A stretch of 64,000 bases of DNA, taken from NCBI RefSeq assembly GCF_001659605.2, contig NC_035169.2, forward strand, positions 10,252,546 through 10,316,545, in the 5' to 3' direction. The stretch is from Manihot esculenta. Lineage: Eukaryota > Streptophyta > Magnoliopsida > Malpighiales > Euphorbiaceae. Under the pieces are notes generated by a model. It was not told where the DNA came from. It searched no databases and was given only the letters and a program-made list of their open reading frames with translations. The position numbers and the translations under genes were made by a program. Shown here one piece after another: positions 1 through 9,777 of this stretch. Numbering within the stretch: position 1 is the stretch's first letter; each line of letters begins with the position of its first letter.

Positions 1-540
1 CTTACTTCCCCCAGATGAGCTAGGTTGAGGTACTTGACCAACAGGGACTACTGGTTCTGATGGTGGTGGTGGAGGTACTGGTTCATTTGTGGGATGGATA
101 GGTGAGGGTGGATACATGGGATATGGGGGGTAATAATGAGGATAAGGCATATATGGCATGTAAGTAGGATATGGGACAAAACTAGAGTACTCCGACGTAC
201 CTCCCATCGGATATCCTGGGCCCTGAGGATAGGCTGAATAACCAAACCCCGAGGCCTGAGCGCCTCCCTGAGACTCTCCCATACCTTCTTCAGATCTGCC
301 TACACCCATGCTTTCATCTACTGACTGATCAACCTCCATAGCCTCCCTCACTTCCTCTGACCTTCCTCCTCTAGCTGTACCTCTTCTGCTCTCGTCTAAA
401 GACCTTCTAGGGTCCATTGACGTACCTTCCCTACTTGATCTTTGAGACCTTGCCCTTGGCAATGCAGGAGGACGAGCTTCTATTCTCTCACTATCTGGTG
501 GGACTCCAGTCAATCGTGCAGATCGACGAGTTCCTCTCAT
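1..540 (-). CDS. Gag N-terminus of a Ty3/gypsy chromovirus, cut by the window start
   Basis: Reading leftward from the ATG at 540-538, the frame stays open to the window edge, giving about 180 residues. The protein starts MRGTRRSARLTG, has an Arg/Ser/Glu-rich stretch, then a Pro/Tyr/Met-rich stretch (about residues 115-165). It closely parallels the first part of the complete gag at 49,044-47,548, so it is the start of the same kind of capsid/nucleocapsid polyprotein. The capsid core, zinc knuckle and pol lie outside the window. A primer-binding site and 5' LTR sit upstream at 753-764 and 768-4,597. The open frame shows this part is not visibly broken; whether the whole element is intact cannot be told. 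Confidence 0.85.
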   Translation of the reverse strand, partial: MRGTRRSARLTGVPPDSERIEARPPALPRARSQRSSREGTSMDPRRSLDESRRGTARGGRSEEVREAMEVDQSVDESMGVGRSEEGMGESQGGAQASGFGYSAYPQGPGYPMGGTSEYSSFVPYPTYMPYMPYPHYYPPYPMYPPSPIHPTNEPVPPPPPSEPVVPVGQVPQPSSSGGSK

Positions 541-752
541 CTTATCTCTGGAAAACAAACACATAACATACCACATTAGCATATAAACATCACATATCAA
601 TAATGCACATGCATACTCATGGCATTTCATAGCATCATATAGACAGGACTCAACATCCTATCCTAGTGGACATGATTTCCTATTGTGCTTGACCACTTCT
701 AACCTCTATGAGCCCGACACTCTCTCTATAGGTCCGATCATGTGAACTTAGG

Positions 753-764
753 GCTCTGATACCA
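753..764 (-). other. Primer-binding site of the first chromovirus
   Basis: On the minus strand this reads TGGTATCAGAGC, the usual plant retrotransposon primer site complementary to the 3' end of initiator methionine tRNA. It lies three bases inside the LTR boundary at 768, as in the complete copy at 49,244-49,255. Confidence 0.85.
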
Positions 765-767
765 ATC

Positions 768-3700
768 TGTAACGACCCGAAAATCGGACCGCCACCGGCG
801 CTAGGATTCAGGTCGACTTAAGGTCGCCGGAACCCGTAGCAAGCCTGAGATACTCCCTGTGTACCTGTAAATCCCATACATGATCATACAGACCTTGTAT
901 ACAAAGCTTTACAATACAAAACGACTAAGGCAAGCACAATGCTAACAGTATACACATCTGGTACTGACTCGCGGTTGTCGAAACCGGTCAAAAATAACCT
1001 TCCTGGTTATCAACAATTTTACAACTGCAGATAGTGGTGAAAGGATCGAATCCACAGAGAATTGATTACCTATTTATTTTTCTCAACAAGACCAATAAAA
1101 TCAACTGAAATAATAATAAATTAAAGATGAGATAAAAGACTGAAAGTGGGATCAAATGAGATAAACTGGAAGCAGAATAAAAATAAATTGCAATAAAAGT
1201 AAAATGGGGGGGTTTGAGATTGATTGTAGTAACTAATAATGAGAGTAATAATAGAAAGCAAATAATTAAAATAAAAGAGTAAATCAATATGAGAAAAGCC
1301 TAGTTGAAGATATGGATCCACTTTGGTTGTTTGGGTTGATTATTGAAACTTAAATTATCTTGATTGGTTCAATAGATTAGTTATGGGGGTGGAAAACGCT
1401 TCTCACCACCATGTCTCTCCTTATGATTAAATTAATTAGGGAACGTCCTCTAATTAATTACTAATTAACAAATTGTCAAGGAACGTCCTTGGGCCATAGG
1501 CATCAAAACAATTGTCAATTGCATAAAGAAATAGAGAGATCCAATCCTAGCTACCCAAACGTATGGAGATAACGCTAGATCATGCAATTTTCTTGGGTTT
1601 TATCCCAAGTGTTCTAAGGTCAGAATATTTTCAGCAATTACGGACTAAAAATAATGCTAACTAACAATCAATTAACTTTGCAATTAAAATCAAGTGGCCA
1701 ATTTGATCAAAACAACAAAGTAATCATGTAATTAAAGTATCAATTGCATAAAATATTGAACAAAACTAAAGACAATAATTTATGTTCAGATCTCACAACC
1801 CATTAAACAACCTTAGTTTCAACCAATCCTCAACTAGAATTAAAAGAATCAGCCATTCATTGGCTGAATTAAAAACAAAATAATAAAAGGAAAATAAAAG
1901 AGGAAGAAGGAACCGAAATTGAAATCTTGAATTCTGCCTCCCTGCGGAATTCGCCGATTTGAGGAATTGAAGAGATTGGAATTGTTGTCCTCTGAATTGT
2001 TCACTGGAAGTTCTATTTATAAGTGCAGAGGAGCGCACTATTTAGGAAAATTGCTGGCCTGGGAGTGGATTGAGTGTGCGAATGTCCACGCGAAGCTGGA
2101 GTGAGGGCGCGTGAATGTGCTGTGCATGTTGAAGTGCCGGGGCTTGTTCCGCGTGAAGGGAAGCGGGCCATGGGCAAGAGATGAAGTGCGGTCCACGTGA
2201 GAGCATTGCATTGGCGGGTCTACTGTGAATGCTTTGGTCCATGGTCCATGCGCTGGGGAAGAGTTGCTGTGGCGGGGCCCACGTGCTTGAATGCTTTGGT
2301 CCATGCGCTGGGGTTCACGTCCATGTGAGGAATTGATGAAGCTTGGTGAAGTGACCCACGTGAAGAGAATGGATGGAGCGCGGGTATGGGCTGTGTGCGT
2401 GGGCGTGCGGAAGTGGGCCATTCAAGTGGCGGTGCGAGAGTGTGGAGCGCGGGAATGCTGGAGTCCATATGCGTGGATTGAGCTTGGTCTGATTGCAAGG
2501 TGGACGGTGCGGGGCGTTCGTGAGCAGTGCGGGGCGCGGGCCTGTGCGTTGTTGGGCTATCCAAGCTTGAATATTTAAGCTTCAAAATCCTTTCCTCATT
2601 CTTTGCTCCAATAAGGCAGATTTAGATGAATTTTCTCCAAATTGTCATTTTATACCATTTTCTGTAAAATAATATTAAAAGCAATAAATTAGGCAGAAAT
2701 CATGTAAATATTTATTAATAATATTAATATAAAATGGACTAAATTATGCTCTATCAGGTACATCTCTTTCATATGACATGTCCACACTAGACTATTACAA
2801 AACTCTTTTCTCTTCTTGTATCCTGCTGAACTTTCCCTGAACACTGATCCTGCAAAACTGGGGTTAAGGGAGTGGGATGAGCTCTATAGCCTAGTGAGTA
2901 GAACACTAAAACAGGTCATTAAATCATGCTCTTATGGAATGCATCATATCACAGACAATTCATATCAAGGGTAAACCTGTCACCAAATAGTCCCAATATC
3001 ACTTCCGTGCCAGGGCATAGAATGGGCACCTGGTCTTCCTGTCATGTATATCTATATGTATATATAACACCTGTACTTACCATTGTGCCAGGGCGTAATC
3101 AAAGGCTCCTGGACTTTCTATACCTACCAGGGTGTAGAATGGGCACCTGGTCTTTCTCAGGAACTAGTTGGATCATTCAGCATTCACCCACATCAACAGA
3201 TAAATATGCAATGCAACAGATTCGTGGATTCTAATGCAATCACCCTATTGCATAATTATGATGCATGAAATATGCTAAAAGCATTCAATTTCTCAATTAA
3301 AAGAATTCAGTTTAGTTCCACTCACCTCTGGCTATCTCTGGACTGACTTTGCAAACTCTGAAGCAGTACTCACTACTGCTCTCTTTGGTTCCTCTGGTCT
3401 GTGCCTACACAGATGGACTCAAATGAGGGACCAAACTAGCTCAAAAACATCTCTATAAAACTCTCCAAGAATCCCCTGAGACACCTTGAAACAATCATGC
3501 AAAGCATGCAAAGGAAGGCTGGACAGGGCACTTTCGGCGGCAGGTTCGGCGGCCGAAAGTCCTCTCCAGAGCCGAAACTCATGCACCTTCGGCGGCCGAA
3601 TCTCTACTTTCGGCAGCCGAACCCTTTCGGGGGCAAGTTTCGGGGGCTGAAAGGCACTCCAGAGACGAAAGTCCATAACCTTCGGCGGCACCTTCGGCGG

Positions 3701-4597
3701 CCGAAACTCCCCGCCAGAGCCGAAAGTCCAAAAGCTCGGGGGCAAGCTTAGGCAACCGAAGCCATCTCCTCAGCACATTCGGCGGCCGAACCATTCTTCG
3801 GCGACCGAAGCTGGGGTTCATCAGCAAGGCAGAACCTTGCTCTGCCTCACGCCAAAACACACCAAACCCTCTCAAACTCAAACACCTCAACTTCTCAACA
3901 TACATATACTCAAGTATATGCACAAAGGGGTTTAAAACTACCTAAAACCCCAACAAACAACAAAGCATAACACATAAACAAGCTTTTATCACAAAAACAT
4001 CAAAAACACTCTAACCATGCAACTCTCCCCCAAAACTTTATAAACTTCCATAAATCATAAAAACAAGGTCAGGATCTTCACTTACCTCGTGAAAATAAGA
4101 AGATGAATGACCCTAACGTGGAGATATGGAGCAACTCTCCCTCAAACTCTCCAAACTTCAAAACTCAAGTTTTTAGCTCAAAACCTTCAAAATAACATAA
4201 AAACCAATCAAACCTTTGCAAGATTTGATGAAAACATGAAGACTACTTAAGGAAGACAGGGTCTCACCTCTGAAAGTGAAAGAAACGGCAATCCTTATCC
4301 TTTCAACCGACTGAGGGCCTTTTATAGGTGGCTGGCCAGGCCACCTTCGGCGGCCTAACGTGAAACCACAAGCCATGCATGTTCGGCGGCCGAACCTCAC
4401 CTTCGGCGGCCGAACCTGGCTTTTCTGCCTTGGTTCTTTTCTTTCAAAAACTCATTCTATTTCAACTTTAAAACAGGAAAACATGAAAACATACAGTAAA
4501 ACATGAAAACATACTAACATAAGTTCTAGAGGATTCCGACATGCTGACTTCCACCGGAAAGTAGACTTCCGATGCCGGATTCTAGCCGGGTATTACA
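768..4597 (-). repeat. 5' LTR of the first chromovirus, interrupted by a solo LTR
   Basis: On the minus strand the LTR runs from TGTAATACCC at 4,597 to GTTACA at 768. It matches the LTRs of the complete element at 41,793-51,529 along its length, including CGGCGGCCG-type palindromes (about 3,535-3,800 and 4,340-4,410), the 'gccagggcgta' repeats (about 3,010-3,150) and a minus-strand TATA-like box at 4,321-4,326. A 1,792-bp solo LTR plus a 5-bp duplication sits at 965-2,761. Without it the LTR would be about 2.03 kb, similar to the 2.26-2.27 kb of the other copies. The 3' LTR lies beyond the window start. Confidence 0.9.
965..2756 (-). mobile_element. Solo LTR of an Athila/Tat-like retrotransposon nested in the chromovirus LTR
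   Basis: The segment is bounded by the perfect 5-bp duplication GGTAC at 960-964 and 2,757-2,761. On the minus strand it starts TGATAGAGCATAATTTAG and ends CGACAACCGCGAGTCA. Both ends resemble those of the LTRs at 8,218-9,725 (TGATCAAGCATAATTTAG and CGACAACCGCCTATCA), so the two families are related. A TATA box, TATAAATAG on the minus strand, lies at 2,013-2,021. No internal region or second LTR is present, which indicates LTR-LTR recombination after insertion. The part at about 2,040-2,570 is unusually GC-rich for this window; the overlapping open frames there are not convincing genes. Confidence 0.9.
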
Positions 4598-4599
4598 AA

Positions 4600-4880
4600 G
4601 ACTTAGTGAGGTGGGTGACCGGTCTCGGAACATGACCGCCGGCACCACAAAATCGAGTTGAGAGAGAAAGAAGTCCTTAGTGAGGTGGGTGACCGGTCTC
4701 AAAACATGACTGTCGGCACCACAAAACTAAGCTAAGAGAGAAAGAATCCTTCAGTGAGGTAGGTGACAGACCTCGAAAAATGACCACTAGCACCACAAAA
4801 TCGAAGCCCTTAGTGAGGTAGGTGACTGGCCTCGAAAAATGACCACCAGCACCACAAAACTAGTTGAGAGGAAGAAGGCC
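4600..4880. repeat. Four imperfect tandem repeats of about 60-75 bp
   Basis: Four consecutive units share the cores 'ttagtgaggt.ggtgac' and 'catgacc.c.ggcaccacaaaa', beginning near 4,602, 4,676, 4,752 and 4,808. They diverge from each other by scattered substitutions. They lie at the downstream end of the PF04195-like element. Tandem repeats there are common in plant LTR elements; no function is visible. Confidence 0.8.
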
Positions 4881-6064
4881 AACAAAGGAAGAATAAAGGC
4901 CTTGAGCCCTCTCTCAGACGAAAAGCTAAGGCTAAAAAAAAAGTAAGCAGACTGAAACATAGCCCAATACAAGGCTTAGTACATAAACAAGAAGATGGGC
5001 CTGACCTCATAAAAGAGCTCGGGACACCCAAAGGCAGGAAGCAAAAATCCAAACTCTCGAGCTCACAGCACAGACAGATTCACAGGCTATAGGAACACGA
5101 AAAAGTCTAAGCAAAAACAAAGAGTCGAGCTCCAATTTCGGAGGAACCCGCGATATGTAAACGCTTAGCATAATAAATTAAGTATGAAATATAATAGAAA
5201 GTTGAGCTCCCCATTTGGAGGGGCCTACCGGCTTTGAACGCGCAAAAACAACCAAAACACAAAAAACAGTTGAATTCGCAGCTCAGACGAGCTCACAGCA
5301 TAATGAACCCAAGAAACGACAAGTAGTATCCAAGCTCGTAAGCATTTATGATGAGAGCAAGTGAAGTATGAGACAACCGAGCTCGCTATGCAGGACAAGC
5401 CAACCAGTGAAAAACTCTCAAAGAAATACCAAGTAAAGCATTCAAGCTCGCAGTTCGGACAGTCCCAAGAGACTAGCACACCCAGAAAAGCCTATGAAAA
5501 TGGTCATCCCTGAGCGTAAACAAGTTCGTCGGATAAATGCATAAAAAAACTAAGTATTACATATCCGAGCTCACGGCGCTGAGAAGGTCACGAGTAAGTG
5601 ACACAAATACCCTTGTGAAAATGGGAAAAATTTACAAGTTAAATACTTAGCGAAATTCTGAGCTCTCAGCCCGGATCTACCAATATGGTAAAGTCACGCA
5701 GAGGATAGTTTAGTCCGTTACTTAAGCAAGATAAACAAGTTGAGATTTGCTAAGTAAGCAAACAGCTTAAGGCTTTTTATGTTAATGTAAGTTAGAAGCA
5801 GCTCGCAAGTTAGAAAATGAAGATGAGTTAAGTAATTACAACGTAAGTCCTAAAGGACTGAGCAGCTCGACAAAACGAAGAAAGCAATATATTCAGAAAA
5901 AATCTTAGTATAAACGAAGCACGCGTTGAGATGAAACATCCTTATTATTGAGTATTCACGGATCTTCATACATCCCAACTCTAAGTCAAAAGCAAAAAAT
6001 AAGTGTGATAAATAAATAAACGCAAAGGCAAAATATGCAAAGGGAAAAATCTTTATTTATTTAA
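4881..6064. repeat. 3' non-coding part of the PF04195-like element with recurrent GAGCTC words
   Basis: No coding frame is supported. GAGCTC occurs at 5,015, 5,059, 5,127, 5,204, 5,289, 5,379, 5,567 and 5,660, each in a loosely similar setting such as 'cgagctcacagc'. This looks like a decayed array of roughly 80-100-bp units. Confidence 0.5.
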
Positions 6065-8826
6065 CTATTTATTTACAGATATAGAAGAAGAGCCCGAACT
6101 GACAAGATCGTTCAAGGGCTTATTTACAATGTCTTCCCCCTGAGGTCCAACTGGTGGGGGAGGAGCTCCTTTAGGCAAAGGATTGTCATCCTCTACGTAG
6201 CATACCTTCTTGCCGTCAGAGTTGACTTTGGGAGCTCGAAGGGCCGCTAACGGAGTGGAGAGGGCATCTCTAGCTACCTTCAGGCCTTGATTGAACCCAA
6301 AAGCGAACATGCGAGTTGTATAACTTCTCTTTCATCCCATCAGAGGCCTTATATTCCTCATGTCGCGCTTCACAGGCTTGTTGAATCTTGGCCTTCAGTT
6401 CAGTAGAGTCCTTGTACTCCTACAAGCGCTCCTCATAGGCCAGCTGGACCCTATCTTTTGCGAGCCTGACGTCCCTCAGCAGGGCAGAACACCTCTACTC
6501 TAGAGTAGTGACCTCTTGGCGGAGTTATTATTGCTGAAACTGAGACTCCTCTGCTGCCAAGGCCATGCTTGTCAGCTCCTCGGAATACTTGTTGAGCTCT
6601 TGCTGAAGGACAGCAACTCGGGCCAAAGCCTCCTCCCGCTGAGCCCTAGCTTCCTCGCATTGAGCCTGAGCCTCGTCACGTAGAGCCCGGGCCTCATCTT
6701 GTTCGCGGCAGGACTCCTCCAAAAAAGACAACTGTGCTAAAGTCTCATCCCGTCGAGACTCTACTGTAAAGGCCTGCTCGGAAGCCTTGCCGACCTCCTC
6801 CCGCATCTCCTCCAAGCGAATGGTGAGGTCCTAGATTTGATTCTTGAGGTTGATTATGTGTCCCCGAGCCTCACCAGTCGCTGTGATGTTCTCCTCATGG
6901 TGGGCTTCACCAATTTGTTGGTCCATCGAGCTCTAGAAGGACTGATCCTGAGCGTCGATCTCCATATAAACTCGAAGCGCCTGACAAAAAAGAGACAACA
7001 AACTGAGTAAGAACACAACAAAAATAAAGCATACTTAAAGATAGTAAAACAACTCACCATGAAAAGCATCTCACGAAGGCTGTCCCCTAGGTCCTCATGG
7101 GACCGCGAGTAAAAAGCCGCCTGCTACTTGGTAGAGCAGGCCAGATAGCTGGTGAGAGCGAGAAAGCGTGGATCAGAGACATCGGATACCCCGCCAAACA
7201 TCTTCTCACGCAGCATCTCAGCCACAGAGCCATTGCGGACCCAGGAGTCACCTCAGCAGCGTTGAGGAGCTTGTTGTCGGGGGCTAAAGACAACTGCCCT
7301 ACGGCATGTTTCCCCTTGTCAGTAGAAGGAGGCAGAATGGCCTCGGGAGGCCCAGCCACGCGTGCCTTCTTAGAGGCTTGGCCCTCGAGAGGGACCTCGG
7401 TAGATTGAGCTCACTTGCCAGTGGCACCACTAATCACAATAGCACCAGCGGCAGCGGCCTACTTAGATCATTTTGGGGAAGGAGAGACCTCGGCCCCTCA
7501 TTTGGAACCACCCTCCGTGGACTCCTCGGTGGTGATGGGCTCCTGAAAAGCTGGAGTGGAGGTCGATTTAAGCCTCAGAGCTGCAGGAGACTTGGAAGAG
7601 CCCAGGGTCCTGCCTTGGGTGGAAGCCTAGGAGGCTACAGAATGAGAGCCCTTGGAGGCAGGCACCAGTGCCCAGGAAGAAGCAGTTCGGCTAGCCACGG
7701 GAGGGGAGATGGCATGAAAAACCTCCCGGGTCATGTCTGCCATAGATCGGCCAGCCCGAAACGCCTCCAAGGTGGCCCTCATTGTGAAGTTCTTGGAGGG
7801 CTTAATCTTGTCCATTGGCATAGAAAAGGCTGCAAAAAACAAAAATAACTAATAGTTAAAAAAAATACAAGAAAAAGGCAAAAGGTAGAAGAAAAAGGGC
7901 AGAACATTAAACAAACAAATACCAGTGGCAGTTCTGAAGACTGGACACGAACATGCACTTCTCAACATCATACTTCCAGGAGACAGAGGTCTGTCGGAGA
8001 AGGCAAATCTAGTTCAACAGGGGCAGCCGAGGAAGGTCGTTACAACTTGGGGGGACATCCCTCCAGTAGAGATCCACGTTCCAGGTTATGCCAGAGCCTT
8101 CCTTCAGCTCTACCACCGTGAAACCTTCAACCTAACCCTTAATGGAGTCCTTATGCCCCGAGAAGATAGATAACCCTCCCTAAGGAGCAAAATAATAGAA
8201 CCCCTGGCTAGCACAGGTGATCAAGCATAATTTAGCCACATTTTTATCATAATTATTATTGCTTATTTACACATTTTTTAGTTTAATTTATGGTTTTTAT
8301 CTTGTTTTTACAGAAAAGGAAGAAATTGGAAAATTGGAGAAAAAGTGCAGAAAATTTACAAAAAAGTGATCTGCCCAGTGATTTGCCCAAAAATCTGCTC
8401 CAATCACTGCTCTGATCAAGCTAAGGCAGAAACCCGGAGGCAACAGATAGCAGTGATATGGGCAGTGATTTGCCCAAGAAACTCGAAGATCACTGGTCAA
8501 ATCACTCGCAGAGACACAGAGGACTGACTCACAGAGAAGCGATCTGGTCAGTGATTTGCCCAATCACTTGAAGAAACTGGTCAAAGCACCGGGCAAATCA
8601 CTTTGACAGCAGAAAATTGCAGCAGAGCGGGAAAATTGGCAGCAAACAGAAATCCGAATTTTCAGAAGTCCAAATCCAATCCAATCACTTCCAACACAAA
8701 TCCAAGAGCCACGAAAGAGCTTCTCATCCAAGGAAATCCAATTGCAATTAAATTCAACATCAAAAGAGGGGTCCAACACCAAATCAAAAAGGGATTTCAA
8801 AACCCTAGATGAGAGAATTCTTCAGC

Positions 8827-8833
8827 TATAAAA
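8827..8833 (+). promoter_or_regulatory. TATA box of the 5' LTR promoter
   Basis: TATAAAA followed by GGAGG, with a start site expected about 30 bases downstream (near 8,857). The identical box in the 3' LTR is at 14,488-14,494. This is the only good TATA box in the LTR. Confidence 0.75.
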
Positions 8834-9292
8834 GGAGGACTTCCAAACCAGAAAATCATCTTCTGCTGAGGAATTGAACTCGCCAGAAACTCTCCAGCAT
8901 CTTCCTTTTTCTTTTCCTTTCATCTTTTTGTGTATTTAGTCCACCATGAGTGGCTAAACTCTTTTCTTTTCTAGTTGAAGTGGGTGAATTTCAGATTTTG
9001 TGATGAATTGGGAGATTTAAATCTCCATTGTTAAACTTCTATTTAATTTCAATATTTATGCAATTTGAGCTTTCCATAAATATTACTTTGCTTTTAGAAT
9101 CAATAAGGGCCCATTGCTTTTAAATTGCTTAAGTAATATTGTTTGAATGATTTAGGTCCGTAATTGCTTAGGTTGTTCAAATACACATTTAATCAAATTG
9201 CATAATCTAAACTTGACCACGCGGTTGGCAAGGATAGAATTGGGTTTCTCTAAGTCTTAATGCAGTCAACAGTTGTTCGATGCTACAATGCC

Positions 9293-9309
9293 CCAAGGAC
9301 GTTCCTTGG
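9293..9309 (+). other. Hairpin in the LTR leader RNA
   Basis: CCAAGGA and TCCTTGG form a 7-bp stem around the loop CGT. A counterpart (CAAGGA/TCCTTG around a 3-base loop, 1,477-1,491) lies at the equivalent place in the diverged solo LTR at 965-2,756, which suggests the structure is conserved. Confidence 0.55.
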
Positions 9310-9730
9310 CAACTTGTTGATTAGTGTTTGATTAGCGAACGTTTCCTAATCAAACTAGAACTAAGGAGGAATTTGGATTGTGAGAAGCGTCTTCCACATC
9401 CAAAACTAATTTATTGGAATAAATAGGAGAGTTAAAGAATCAATGATCAATTCTAAACAATCTGAAATAAAACCATACTTCAACTAGAAGCTTTTCTCTT
9501 ATTGATTTACTCATCTTTAAATTATTGCTTTCTTTTGCTATTTAGTTTTAATTCATCAACTCAAACCCCCCTCTTTTAATTATTTGTTATTTACTTATCT
9601 TGGTTATTATTAGGAAGATCTTTAGTGTCAATTCCCTGTGGTTCGACCCTATTGCCACTATCTACAAATTTATTTTGTTGGTTGATAATAGGTTTATTTT
9701 TGACGGCTTCGACAACCGCCTATCAAAAAT

Positions 9731-9748
9731 TGGCGCCGTTGCCGGGGA
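9731..9748 (+). other. Primer-binding site, aspartate tRNA type
   Basis: TGGCGCCGTTGCCGGGGA is complementary to the 3' end of plant tRNA-Asp and is the primer site usual for Athila/Tat elements. It begins five bases after the LTR end at 9,725. Confidence 0.85.
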
Positions 9749-9777
9749 ATTGATTTAAACTAACGTATTTTTCCTTT

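Larger units (their letters stand above)
8218..9725 (+). repeat. 5' LTR of the Athila/Tat-like element
   Basis: It starts TGATCAAGCATAATTTAG and ends CAACCGCCTATCA. It contains four copies of GATTTGCCC (8,380, 8,467, 8,553, and reversed at 8,591), a TATA box at 8,827-8,833 and a hairpin at 9,293-9,309. The U3 part is therefore about 600 bp and the transcribed R-U5 part about 870 bp. Confidence 0.95.

Noticed and set aside
2038..2585. Overlapping His/Pro/Ser-rich frames on both strands
   Set aside because: They lie inside a solo LTR, overlap each other in several frames and show no domain; they follow from the GC-rich repeated core.
3419..3923. Frames rich in Arg-Pro-Pro-Lys and Ala-Ala-Glu (also 42,889-43,407 and 50,603-50,830)
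   Set aside because: Their repeats are translations of the TTCGGCGGCCGAA palindromes in chromovirus LTRs.
7097..7848. Plus-strand frames of 100-180 residues
   Set aside because: Antisense to the PF04195-like pseudogene, low in complexity, no domain.
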